In this document: positions 9,225 to 16,730 of the stretch, piece by piece
Layout of the letters: the number at the start of each line of letters is the position of its first letter
How positions within the stretch are numbered: position 1 is the first letter of the stretch
Assembly (NCBI GenBank): GCA_018725345.1
Contig: QLUI01000002.1
Coordinates: 1-28,107 of the forward strand
Length of the DNA stretch: 28,107 bases
Direction: 5' to 3'
Source of the DNA: Bacillota bacterium
GTDB lineage: Bacteria > Bacillota > Dethiobacteria > Dethiobacterales > Dethiobacteraceae
Made by a program: the position numbers and the translations under genes
The notes under the pieces: generated by a model
Databases searched by the model: none
The model's input: only the letters and a program-made list of their open reading frames with translations
What the model was told of the DNA's origin: nothing

Positions 9225-9479
9225 TTAATTCTGTCCGGCAATGCGCTCCCCCGAAGAAGCAACGCGAGTACCTGCTTTAATCTGCCCAGACATTCTGAGC
9301 CAACGCCCCCGTTTTTCCTGTTCCAGAAAGGAAAGGTAATAGCCCGCAAAAACCAGAAGCCCTAAAGCAAGCCAAGCACGGGCAACATGGCTGCCAATCC
9401 CTGTTCCTGTTAAAGGCGGCAAAAAAATCATACCCAAGGTCAGGAAAATGCTAACACTCAGCAAAAAAAAGAGTTTCAC
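9225..9479 (-). CDS. Small two-helix membrane protein of unknown function
   Basis: An 84-residue frame starting at GTG 9479, with AGGGGGC about eight bases upstream. Residues 2-23 and about 33-53 are strongly hydrophobic and fit two membrane helices. They are joined by a short glycine-rich loop (TGTGIG) and followed by a charged tail (EQEKRGRW) that ends AGQN. I do not recognise a family. The good ribosome site and hydrophobic organisation support a real gene; a second overlapping minus-strand frame (9065-9349) lacks both. It sits between the PerR-type regulator and dnaE, with a terminator-like hairpin between it and dnaE. Confidence 0.6.
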   Translation of the reverse strand: MKLFFLLSVSIFLTLGMIFLPPLTGTGIGSHVARAWLALGLLVFAGYYLSFLEQEKRGRWLRMSGQIKAGTRVASSGERIAGQN

Positions 9480-9583
9480 GGTAAGCGCCCCCTTACTCCA
9501 GCATACGTTTGTCGAGATGATTTTAGCACTATATCTGCCGATTGCATTAGCTGTTTTTTGTGTTCACGCATGCCACCACATTT

Positions 9584-10003
9584 TTATACTTGGAAAACTT
9601 TGCTATCGTCGGAAAGGCAGTCAGGACAACTCCCGTAAAATTCCATGCGATGGAAATCTACCTGACTGCCAAGCAACTCAGCAACTTTCTGATCATATGA
9701 AGTATATAAAGGCAGATCAACATCTAAGACCGCACGGCAGTCTTTACAAACAAAGTGATAATGGGGTTTGGCATTACCGTCATAAAGAGTATATGTACTG
9801 CCGTAATTTAACTCTTGAATATCCTGCATTTCTTTTAAAATCCGCAGATTACGATAAACCGTTCCTAAACTAATGCGAGGCATGGTTTGCCGAACCTGTA
9901 AATAAATCCAATCGGCAGTAGGATGAACTCTAGTAGCACGAAGCACATCTAAAATGAGTTTGCGCTGTTTTGTCATTCTATGAATCAGTGGTAATTTATC
10001 CAT
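9584..10003 (-). CDS. perR: Fur family regulator, PerR type (peroxide sensor)
   Basis: A 139-residue Fur-family repressor with an N-terminal winged helix (ISLGTVYRNLRIL is the recognition region) and a C-terminal dimerisation domain. The structural zinc site is complete: C86, C89, C126, C129. Aligned by eye to Bacillus PerR, all five regulatory metal ligands are present as H27, D75, H81, H83 and D94. Aspartate rather than glutamate at the last position is the feature linked to peroxide sensing, so PerR is favoured over Fur or Zur. The longer in-frame start (GTG at 10045) falls inside the promoter; the ATG at 10003 has GAGGCG seven bases upstream. Rubrerythrin, a classic PerR target in anaerobes, is in the same window but not adjacent. 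Confidence 0.88.
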   Translation of the reverse strand: MDKLPLIHRMTKQRKLILDVLRATRVHPTADWIYLQVRQTMPRISLGTVYRNLRILKEMQDIQELNYGSTYTLYDGNAKPHYHFVCKDCRAVLDVDLPLYTSYDQKVAELLGSQVDFHRMEFYGSCPDCLSDDSKVFQV

Positions 10004-10043
10004 CGCAAATCGCCTCAATTCCAGCCACTGCTTGCCAATATAC

Positions 10044-10073
10044 ACTATATTTTATTGCCTAAACATTTGTCAA
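10044..10073 (-). promoter_or_regulatory. SigmaA-type promoter of the PerR-type regulator
   Basis: On the minus strand a perfect TTGACA (10073-10068) is followed by an 18 bp spacer and TATAGT (10049-10044). This puts the start of transcription about 35 bp before the ATG at 10003. No convincing PerR box (TTATAAT-N-ATTATAA) is seen over it. Confidence 0.75.
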
Positions 10074-10103
10074 GAACTAAAAAGACAAAACCGATTCAAT
10101 TGG

Positions 10104-10313
10104 TTAACTGACTTCATAGCCGGCATCGACAATCACCGCTTTAAGCTCAGCTTTGCTGATTTTAGCGGCATCAAAGTTAACTTCCGCCTCACCAGAATCT
10201 AGGTTAACCCGAACATTTTCTACACCAGCCACTGTTTTAAGCGCTTTCTCAATTTTCATTTTACAGTGATTGCAAGATAAGCCGCTAATCTCAAGTTTAA
10301 TTTTTTCAGACAT
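10104..10313 (-). CDS. copZ: Copper chaperone CopZ-like heavy-metal-associated domain protein
   Basis: A 69-residue single HMA domain with the metal-binding motif GLSCNHC (CxxC) after the first strand, and the ferredoxin-like pattern of the family (VAGVENVRVNLDSGEAEV, ending DAGYEVS). Such proteins carry Cu(I) to P-type ATPases or the CsoR repressor. The ATG at 10313 has AGGAGG about eight bases upstream. No copper ATPase or csoR gene lies nearby, so its partner is elsewhere in the genome. It follows the lon-like/trmL wreck directly and precedes the PerR-type gene, which has its own promoter. Confidence 0.92.
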   Translation of the reverse strand: MSEKIKLEISGLSCNHCKMKIEKALKTVAGVENVRVNLDSGEAEVNFDAAKISKAELKAVIVDAGYEVS

Positions 10314-10411
10314 TCTCGAACCTCCTAAAGTTTTTTTACAAAAATATCAGTCTGCACTAAGGTATCCAGTTTGCGGCGAATTATCAGCATCTCTTTTTCC
10401 GCCTTTGTGCA

Positions 10412-11236
10412 CTAAGCTGTCAATCGCTTGCTTCTCAATATGCCTATCTGACCGCTTTCTACTTGCAACATCTCAAGCAAGACCGGGAAAACCTTGTTGT
10501 CGCAACGCTTCATAAAGCACGCTGGCCACAGAGTTTGCCAAGTTAAGGGAGCGCAGTTCAGAGCCCATGGGGATACGAACAGTTCGATCTGGGTATTCGT
10601 CAAGTATCTCTTTTGGTAGTCCGGCTGTCTCTTTACCAAACACCAGAAAATCGTTAGGTCGGTAATTAATTTCAGCTCCTTACCGTCGATTAACGGTACA
10701 CTGACAAAGCCGGTACTAGCCCGCCTTAAAACAAACCCTTCTTCCGTAGCCATTTTAGTCAATTCATCAAAATAGTATGCCCTTATCTCCTGGAACTCTT
10801 TAAAAATCTCTGCCTTTTGCCGCTCATAATCGTCTGCATCAAAAGCTTTAGGAATTTCCATTTTTAAGGACTCAACCAGCTCTGCCATATCTTTACTGAA
10901 ACGAGCACCTAGACTGCAGGGCAAGTTTAATGCCACCGGATGGCTAGGGTTCTCAAAGTTATAGACATAGCACCAGTCTGCCGGAGCTTTCTCCGTAGCT
11001 GCCACTTCATTGATCAGCGTCTGGGCGTAGGAAATTTTCCCGGTTCCTGTCATACCAGTCATAAAAATATTATAACTATGCCTCTTAATGGCCAAGCCAA
11101 ACTCCATGGCGCACACAGCACGCTCCTGGCCGATAATGCCTTCAAGCGGCCGAACTGATTTCGTTGTCTCAAACTCGAACTGTGCCGGGTCACATGAATA
11201 ACGCAACTCGTCCGGCCTTAGTCTTCTGTATGCCAT
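10412..11236 (-). pseudogene. Truncated Lon-like AAA protease gene (LonB/AAA_32 family) joined to trmL
   Basis: The frame is open for 274 residues, but only about the first 186 belong to the Lon-like ATP-dependent protease family of Firmicutes: LRPDELRYSCDP, then GIIGQERAV, YNIFMTGMTGTGK, and the ATPase insert up to SVPLIDGKEL. The family is normally around 800 residues with a C-terminal serine/lysine protease domain, which is wholly missing. The Walker A motif reads GMTGTGK followed by isoleucine instead of threonine or serine, consistent with a single C-to-T change and loss of function. From about 10680 downward the DNA is the end of trmL read in the wrong frame. The start has AAGGGGAAGG just upstream. 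I read it as a deletion relic; an assembly error is the alternative. Confidence 0.82.
10473..10679 (-). pseudogene. trmL: C-terminal remnant of trmL, tRNA (cytidine/uridine-34-2'-O)-methyltransferase
   Basis: In the frame offset by one base from the Lon-like fragment, 68 codons ending in TGA at 10473 encode the back half of a SPOUT methyltransferase. Visible motifs are NYRPNDFLVFGKETAGLP, then RTVRIPM and RSLNLANSVA followed by LYEALRQQGF, which match TrmL (YibK/CspR) closely. The N-terminal half of about 90 residues and any start codon are missing; the DNA upstream switches to the Lon-like gene at about 10670-10685. TrmL methylates the wobble base of leucine tRNAs. The remnant keeps a well-preserved sequence, so the loss appears recent. 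Confidence 0.85.
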
Positions 11237-11337
11237 CTGTCCTTCCCCTTTCTTGTCCGTTAGCAGTCTTAACCCCCCTTTTCCTATCCGGAAATTCCTT
11301 CTTTCCGAGGAAAAGCGTTTATCTATACAATTTTAAC

Positions 11338-11363
11338 ACAAAAAGCCCAGCAAAATGCCGGGC
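11338..11363 (-). terminator. Intrinsic terminator of acs
   Basis: On the minus strand GCCCGGC-ATTTT-GCTGGGC forms a 7 bp stem with one G-T pair, followed by a run of five T then GTGTT. It lies about 30 bp after the acs stop codon and separates acs from the Lon-like fragment. Confidence 0.85.
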
Positions 11364-11391
11364 CAAATGTTTTAGTTCTTATTCTAGACTA

Positions 11392-13350
11392 TTAACCGAC
11401 TCGCTCAGAGATCAGCACTTCGACAACGGCAGGATCTGCCAAGGTACTCGTATCACCGATGCTTTCCAGCTCATTATGGGCGATTTTACGCAAAATCCTT
11501 CTCATAATCTTACCACTACGAGTCTTTGGCAGTCCAGGAGCAAACTGAAGACGATCCGGTGTGGCAATCGGCCCAATAACCTTACGAACATGCTGCACCA
11601 ATTCTTTGCGCAACTCATCGCTGGCAGAAAAGCCCTGCCGCAAAATAACGTAGGAGTAAATCCCTTCCCCTTTGATATCATGCGGGAAACCAACCACGGC
11701 AGCTTCTGCCACTGCCGGGTGAGAAACTAGGGCGCTTTCCACTTCTGCTGTACCTAAACGGTGGCCGGAAATATTGATTACATCGTCCACACGCCCCGTT
11801 AGCCAGAAGTAGCCGTCCGCATCCTTGCGAGCTCCGTCACCGGTGAAATAATTGCCGGGATACTGGGAAAAATACGTATTTTTAAAACGTTCATGGTCTC
11901 CGTAAACTGTGCGCATTATCCCTGGCCACGCCCTGCGAATTACAAGGTAACCGCCTTCATCCACATCTGCTTCGCTGCCATCCTGACGGATAACGGCAGC
12001 ATCCACCCCGAAAAATGGCCGTGTAGCAGCTCCAGGCTTGGTGGGAATAGCGCCGGGGAGGGGAGAAATCAGAATACCGCCGGTCTCCGTCTGCCACCAA
12101 GTATCCACAATGGGGCAACGCTCCTTGCCGATTACGCGATGGTACCACATCCAAGCTTCCGGGTTAATCGGTTCACCTACAGAGCCTAGCAGGCGCAAAC
12201 TACTTAAATCATGACGGTTGGGCCATTCTTCCCCGTCACGCATCATAGCACGAATAGCTGTGGGAGCAGTATAGAAAATATTTACTTTATATTTCTCCAC
12301 CACATCCCAAAAACGATCCGGATTTGGATAATTGGGAATCCCCTCAAACATCAAAGTAGTGGCGCCAAGAGAAAGGGGTCCATAAACAATATAACTATGA
12401 CCTGTAACCCAACCGATATCAGCTGTGCACCAGTAAGTGTCTTCCTCTTTGAGGTCAAAAATATATCTTATTGTAGAATTTACTTGGGTTAAATAGCCGC
12501 CAGTGGTATGCAAAGCTCCTTTTGGCTTGCCTGTACTACCGCTGGTATAAAGAATGAAGAGAGGATCTTCCGAATCCATCTGAGCCGGCTCACAAAAGTT
12601 TTTAATATCGGCGGCCGCCATTTCGTCATCCCACCAAGTGTCACGACCTTCCATCATGGTCACTTCATTGCCGGCGCGGCGATGAACTATTACGCCTTCA
12701 ATAGAAGGGCAAGCTTGCAACGCTTCGTCTACTGTCTCTTTCAGCTTTACAATTCTTCCGCCGCGCATGCCGGCATCTGCCGTAATTAAAAGCTTGCATG
12801 TGCTGTCATTAATTCTATCGCGCAATGACTCGGCGCTAAAACCGCCAAAGACGATATTGTGAATAGCACCTATTCTGGTGCAAGCCAGCATGGCCATAGC
12901 CAGCTGGGGAATCATGGGCAAATATATAGCTACTCTGTCACCCTTCTGCACACCTTTTTTCAGCAATACATTGGCAAAACGGTTTACCTCGCGATATAGC
13001 TCATGATAGGTATAAGTCCTGCTCTCCCCCGGCTTGTCTCCTTCCCAGATAATAGCCGCTTTATTTTTACGCCAGCCGTCTAAGTGCCGGTCAAGGCAGT
13101 TATAGGAAACATTTAGTTTTCCACCAATAAACCAAGCAATATTGGCATTTACAAAATCATACTCAACCACTTTCTCCCACGGTTTAAACCAGTGCAGCTG
13201 GTTTGCCATCTCTGGCCAAAAGCCTTCGGGATCATTTAAAGAACGGTTATACATTGCCTCATATTCTTCCATGCTCTTAATGCGCGCATCATCCACGAAC
13301 CCCTGGGGAGGTACATACACATTACCATTATTTACAACCTTATCCGTCAT
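11392..13350 (-). CDS. acs: Acetyl-CoA synthetase (AMP-forming)
   Basis: A 652-residue Acs, the same length as the E. coli enzyme, activating acetate through acetyl-adenylate to acetyl-CoA. Key motifs are YTSGSTGKPKGALHTTGGYL (A3 loop), DTWWQTETGG, TGDGARKDADGY, GRVDDVINISGHR and the C-terminal PKTRSGKIMRR, whose K614 is the lysine controlled by reversible acetylation in Acs enzymes. An upstream in-frame start (13413) would add 21 residues reaching back over the promoter; the ATG at 13350 has GGAGGAG seven bases upstream and is preferred. It has its own promoter and terminator, so it is monocistronic. A HDAC-like deacetylase in the same window is a candidate activator. Confidence 0.97.
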   Translation of the reverse strand: MTDKVVNNGNVYVPPQGFVDDARIKSMEEYEAMYNRSLNDPEGFWPEMANQLHWFKPWEKVVEYDFVNANIAWFIGGKLNVSYNCLDRHLDGWRKNKAAIIWEGDKPGESRTYTYHELYREVNRFANVLLKKGVQKGDRVAIYLPMIPQLAMAMLACTRIGAIHNIVFGGFSAESLRDRINDSTCKLLITADAGMRGGRIVKLKETVDEALQACPSIEGVIVHRRAGNEVTMMEGRDTWWDDEMAAADIKNFCEPAQMDSEDPLFILYTSGSTGKPKGALHTTGGYLTQVNSTIRYIFDLKEEDTYWCTADIGWVTGHSYIVYGPLSLGATTLMFEGIPNYPNPDRFWDVVEKYKVNIFYTAPTAIRAMMRDGEEWPNRHDLSSLRLLGSVGEPINPEAWMWYHRVIGKERCPIVDTWWQTETGGILISPLPGAIPTKPGAATRPFFGVDAAVIRQDGSEADVDEGGYLVIRRAWPGIMRTVYGDHERFKNTYFSQYPGNYFTGDGARKDADGYFWLTGRVDDVINISGHRLGTAEVESALVSHPAVAEAAVVGFPHDIKGEGIYSYVILRQGFSASDELRKELVQHVRKVIGPIATPDRLQFAPGLPKTRSGKIMRRILRKIAHNELESIGDTSTLADPAVVEVLISERVG

Positions 13351-13391
13351 TCTACCACTCCTCCATTTTTTTAAAATATATATGAGCGTGA

Positions 13392-13406
13392 CCAAAAAAC
13401 TTTTGG
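13392..13406. promoter_or_regulatory. Palindrome at the acs transcription start, possible operator
   Basis: A perfect inverted repeat CCAAAA-N3-TTTTGG lies just downstream of the predicted start of acs transcription (about 13409). Its position would suit a repressor site; no binding protein is known from this sequence. It could instead be a short hairpin in the mRNA leader. Confidence 0.35.
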
Positions 13407-13415
13407 CTCGCACAT

Positions 13416-13445
13416 ATTATAGCATTTATTTTTGCAAAATAGCAA
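13416..13445 (-). promoter_or_regulatory. SigmaA-type promoter of acs
   Basis: On the minus strand TTGCTA (13445-13440), an 18 bp spacer and a perfect TATAAT (13421-13416) precede acs, with a leader of about 60 bases to the ATG at 13350. The surrounding sequence is AT-rich, as expected for a promoter. Confidence 0.7.
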
Positions 13446-13553
13446 GCCATTTTTTTCGAATGTTCAGAACTTAGACAATTTTTCTTTGATTCTACTGCGA
13501 TAACTTTTTTTTGTTAATTGTCCGTCGCACTTCGGCAGAAATTCATTCATGCG

Positions 13554-13589
13554 CAAAAAAAGCCAACGACCTCAGTCTTTAGCTTTTTT
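13554..13589 (-). terminator. Intrinsic terminator of the fumarase-malic enzyme operon
   Basis: On the minus strand an A-rich arm AAAAAAGCTAAAGAC pairs (one mismatch, some wobble) across the loop TGAG with GTCGTTGGCTTTTTT, ending in seven T. It lies about 35 bp after the malic enzyme stop codon and ends that operon before acs. Confidence 0.8.
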
Positions 13590-13621
13590 GCCTTTTATTT
13601 TTGCATAGGAAATTGTTTCAT

Positions 13622-14962
13622 TTATTCGGAGGGTGGTTCAGGAATGTAGCCGTTATCCATCAGCATCTTGGTGATTTTGCGAGCACGATAAATGGCTTCA
13701 TCCGCCTTGGCACGCAGTTCTTCTTTTGTAAACCGTTTTTTGGCGATGCCAATTTCAATCGCTTTTAGCCCGACATTTACCGCCTGGCGGATAAATACTT
13801 CCACGTTATCCATGTTGGGCAGGATGCTTTCCGGGTCGATCCCGTTTTCTGCCCCCAAGTCAGCAATGGTATAGGCGGCTACAAGACACATCTCGTCAGT
13901 GATGGTGGATGCTTGGACATCCAACACACCGCGAAAGATGCCCGGAAAACAAACGGAGTTGTTGACCTGGTTCGGGAAATCCGAACGGCCGGTAGCCACG
14001 ATAACTGCGCCGGCTTCCTTAGCATCCCAGGGCCACATTTCCGGAATGGGATTTGCGCAAACAAAGACGATGGGATCTTTGCTCATGGCAGATACCCATT
14101 CTTTTTTAATCACATCGGGTCCGGGCTGGGAAAGTCCGATGACAATATCTGCACCCGCCATCGCTTCGCCAATGCCGCCCATACGACCTTCGGCGTTCGT
14201 CTTTTGAGCCAGTTCATACTTCTCAGGATACTCAGCTTTCAACTCGTCAAGTCGACCTTTATGCAGGATTCCTTTGCTGTCGGTGATAAACAGCTTGCCT
14301 GGGTCGGCGCCGGCAAAAATCACCAGATTAGCAAAGCAGATATTGGCAGAACCTGCGCCGATCAAAGCAATTTTCACATCTTTCAGTTCTTTTTTAACGT
14401 AGCGCAAGGAGTTAATCACCCCCGCTAACGTTACGATAGCCGTACCCTGTTGGTCATCGTGCCAAACAGGAATATGACATTCTTTACGCAGGCGCTCTAA
14501 CACCTGAAAACATTTGGGCTGGGAAATATCCTCTAGGTTTATGCCGCCAAAAGAAGGCTGCAGCATTTTTACAAATTCAATCAGCTTATCGGGATCCTTA
14601 GTGTCTACGCAAATAGGGAAAGCGTCCACACCCCCCAGATATTTAAAGAGTAACGCCTTTCCTTCCATTACAGGCAGAGAAGCTTCCGCGCCAATATCCC
14701 CTAAGCCCAGTACGCGTGTGCCATCGGAGACTACCGCTACAAAATTACCTTTGTTTGTATGCTCATATACCAGTTCCTTATTTGCTGCAATAGCTTTGCA
14801 CGGCTCTGCCACACCGGGTGAATACCAGATGGCAAAATCTTTAAAATCGCGTACGCTGCACTTCAATCCAACTTCAATTTTCCCTTTGTAGAAAGGGTGG
14901 AGACGCATAGCGTCCAAAGCCGGCTTTTTAGCTTTTGCAATAAGCTCTTCTTTTGTAATCAT
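13622..14962 (-). CDS. Malic enzyme (malate dehydrogenase, decarboxylating)
   Basis: A 446-residue short-form malic enzyme, converting malate to pyruvate, CO2 and NAD(P)H. Motifs are WYSPGVAEPCK (catalytic Y47), GLGDIGAEASLPVMEGKALLFK (K102), INLEDISQPKCF and VWHDDQQGTA for metal and malate binding, and the dinucleotide-binding GAGSANI near residue 198. There is no phosphotransacetylase extension, unlike MaeB. NAD versus NADP preference is not decided by what I can see. The ATG at 14962 is preferred over a GTG four codons upstream that overlaps the GGGAG site. It follows the two fumarase genes by about 50 bp, which together give fumarate to malate to pyruvate. In Bacillus a malic enzyme gene (ytsJ) instead lies next to dnaE. 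Confidence 0.95.
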   Translation of the reverse strand: MITKEELIAKAKKPALDAMRLHPFYKGKIEVGLKCSVRDFKDFAIWYSPGVAEPCKAIAANKELVYEHTNKGNFVAVVSDGTRVLGLGDIGAEASLPVMEGKALLFKYLGGVDAFPICVDTKDPDKLIEFVKMLQPSFGGINLEDISQPKCFQVLERLRKECHIPVWHDDQQGTAIVTLAGVINSLRYVKKELKDVKIALIGAGSANICFANLVIFAGADPGKLFITDSKGILHKGRLDELKAEYPEKYELAQKTNAEGRMGGIGEAMAGADIVIGLSQPGPDVIKKEWVSAMSKDPIVFVCANPIPEMWPWDAKEAGAVIVATGRSDFPNQVNNSVCFPGIFRGVLDVQASTITDEMCLVAAYTIADLGAENGIDPESILPNMDNVEVFIRQAVNVGLKAIEIGIAKKRFTKEELRAKADEAIYRARKITKMLMDNGYIPEPPSE

Positions 14963-15011
14963 TAACCAGACCACTCCCTGCTTTTTAATTTATAGCAGTC
15001 TTGCTCAACCA

Positions 15012-15569
15012 TTAATCATTAGTGGCGTACCGTTTACGCCCTTCTTCGTAGAGATCATTGCCGTAAACATCATTAACTACTGTTGCCGGAAAATTCTCTA
15101 CCACCAAACGGTAGATAGCTTCCGCACCCAGCTCGGCATAAACCAACACTTCCGCTTGACAAACAGTCTTGGCAAGCAGCGCTGCGGCGCCACCCGTAGC
15201 AGCTAAATAGACAGCTTTGTATTTCACCAAAGCGTCTTTTACAGCTTGACTGCGGCCGCCCTTGCCGATGCAAGCCTTTAGTCCCTGTGCCAGCAATGCG
15301 GGCGTATAGACATCCATCCGACCGCTTGTGGTAGGCCCTGCAGAACCAATCACCTTGCCCGGCTTTGCCGGTGAGGGGCTCACATAGTAAATCATTTGGC
15401 CGCTAAAATCCACAGGCAAAAGCTCACCCTCCTCCACAAGCTTAAACAACTTTTCATGAGCCGCATCACGGCCCGTATAAATTACGCCGCTAATCAGCAC
15501 ATTATCGCCGGCGTGCAACATTAGCACGTCCTCATCCGAAAGCGGAGCCGAGATTTTTCTGACCGACAT
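15012..15569 (-). CDS. Class I fumarate hydratase, beta (C-terminal) subunit
   Basis: A 185-residue protein equal to the C-terminal domain of Fe-S fumarases. Visible motifs are YTGRDAAH near residue 31, GSAGPTTSGRMD at 76-86, IGKGG at 101, the TGGAAALL region and the C-terminal AIYRLVVENFPA followed by NDVYGNDLY. With the alpha subunit it hydrates fumarate to L-malate. The closely related L-tartrate dehydratase beta subunit is an alternative, but the malic enzyme directly downstream makes fumarase much more likely. GGGAGG lies eight bases before the ATG, and the gene starts 29 bp after the alpha gene. Confidence 0.93.
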   Translation of the reverse strand: MSVRKISAPLSDEDVLMLHAGDNVLISGVIYTGRDAAHEKLFKLVEEGELLPVDFSGQMIYYVSPSPAKPGKVIGSAGPTTSGRMDVYTPALLAQGLKACIGKGGRSQAVKDALVKYKAVYLAATGGAAALLAKTVCQAEVLVYAELGAEAIYRLVVENFPATVVNDVYGNDLYEEGRKRYATND

Positions 15570-15598
15570 TTAAAATGCCTCCCTTTTTTTCAAGCGTG

Positions 15599-16441
15599 TT
15601 AAATGACTCTTTCTTTATGCCGGGCGGCATGACAGTTAAGATTGACTGCGGCCGGCAAACTGGCAATATGGGCAGGGTAAGTCTCAATGAAGGCTGCAAG
15701 TGCGGTGGTGCGTCCGCCGTAACCTTGCGGGCCGATACCGAGCTTATTAACCTTCGTCAAAATTTCTCTCTCCAACTCGGCATAGAACGGGTCGGCATTA
15801 ACTGAACCGATTTCCCGCAGAAGCGCTTTTTTGGCAAGATAAGCAACTTTTTCAAAGGTGCCGCCTATTCCTATGCCAATTACAACAGGCGGACAAGGGT
15901 TTGAGCCGGCTTTACTGATCGCCTCCACCACAAAATCCACAACCCCCTTGGTAGAATCGGCAGGATTTAGCATTTTGATGGCGCTCATATTTTCACTGCC
16001 CCCACCCTTGGGAGCGATGGTCAGTTTCACCCGGTCGCCAGGCACTAACTCAAGATGGATAACAGCCGGCGTATTATCCATCGTATTTAACCGTCTAAGC
16101 GGATCACTGACAATGGATTTGCGTAAATATCCGTCGACATAGCCCTTCCGTACCCCTTCATTAATGGCAACATAAAGGTCACCGCCCACCAAGCGCACAT
16201 CCTGCCCCAATTCAACAAAAATGACGGCGTAGCCAGTGTCTTGACAGAGAGGGACCTGCTCTTCCCTCGCGATCTCTGCATTTTCAATCAACTGTGCCAA
16301 AACTCTTTTGCCCACAGGCGATGTTTCCGCTGAGAAGGCCATTTTAAATGCTTGATACACATCATCCCCGAGGTTATAATTAGCTTCCATGCTCAGCTCG
16401 GCTACAGTCGCCTCAATAACTGCTACGTCAACTTCGCGCAT
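15599..16441 (-). CDS. Class I fumarate hydratase, alpha (N-terminal, Fe-S) subunit
   Basis: A 280-residue subunit carrying the oxygen-sensitive 4Fe-4S cluster. The three expected cysteines are C66 in LCQDTG, C183 in NPCPP and C270 in NCHAARHK. Other family motifs are APKGGGSENMS, IGIGGTFEK and GPQGYGGRTTALA. The in-frame start at 16513 would add 24 unrelated residues; the ATG at 16441 has GGAGGGG seven bases upstream and gives the usual length. It is the first gene of the fumarase-malic enzyme operon. An Fe-S fumarase fits an anaerobic lifestyle. I see no clear promoter between it and the divergent tRNA gene. Confidence 0.94.
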   Translation of the reverse strand: MREVDVAVIEATVAELSMEANYNLGDDVYQAFKMAFSAETSPVGKRVLAQLIENAEIAREEQVPLCQDTGYAVIFVELGQDVRLVGGDLYVAINEGVRKGYVDGYLRKSIVSDPLRRLNTMDNTPAVIHLELVPGDRVKLTIAPKGGGSENMSAIKMLNPADSTKGVVDFVVEAISKAGSNPCPPVVIGIGIGGTFEKVAYLAKKALLREIGSVNADPFYAELEREILTKVNKLGIGPQGYGGRTTALAAFIETYPAHIASLPAAVNLNCHAARHKERVI

Positions 16442-16568
16442 CCTTTCCCCTCCATTAAAAAACTTCAGATTTAAAGCTTTTTCCCTGCTTTTTGGCAATT
16501 TTGCATTGCTCATCTATATTCTTACGGTATAATGAAAATCCTGCTCTAAACAGAGGATCAATTTTTAT

Positions 16569-16598
16569 TTGACAAACACACCTATCTCATGATAGAAT
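16569..16598 (+). promoter_or_regulatory. Promoter of tRNA-fMet
   Basis: A perfect TTGACA (16569-16574), an 18 bp spacer and TAGAAT (16593-16598) place the transcription start about 5-7 bases before the mature tRNA at 16611. Confidence 0.75.
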
Positions 16599-16610
16599 TA
16601 TCTTTGTCGG

Positions 16611-16686
<76 letters not shown>

Positions 16687-16698
16687 AAAAAAGACATA

Positions 16699-16724
16699 AA
16701 CATCCTCTCGCGAGGATGTTTTTT
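16699..16724 (+). terminator. Intrinsic terminator of tRNA-fMet
   Basis: AACATCCTC-TCGC-GAGGATGTT forms a 9 bp perfect stem with a four-base loop and runs into a T tract on the plus strand. The convergent Spo0E-like gene stops seven bases beyond it, so it may insulate both. Confidence 0.9.
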
Positions 16725-16730
16725 GCTTTT

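Noticed and set aside
9065..9349. Minus-strand frame of 94 codons overlapping the small membrane protein
   Set aside because: No ribosome site, irregular composition, and it covers the terminator-like hairpin; the 9225-9479 frame is better supported.
10089..10105. Near-palindrome AACCGATTCAATTGGTT overlapping the copZ stop codon
   Set aside because: The loop is too tight for a good hairpin and the T tract is broken; neither a terminator nor an operator can be claimed.
11164..11730. Plus-strand frame of 188 codons spanning the acs end and the acs terminator
   Set aside because: It crosses the acs terminator hairpin and the acs coding region on the other strand and has no protein-like features.
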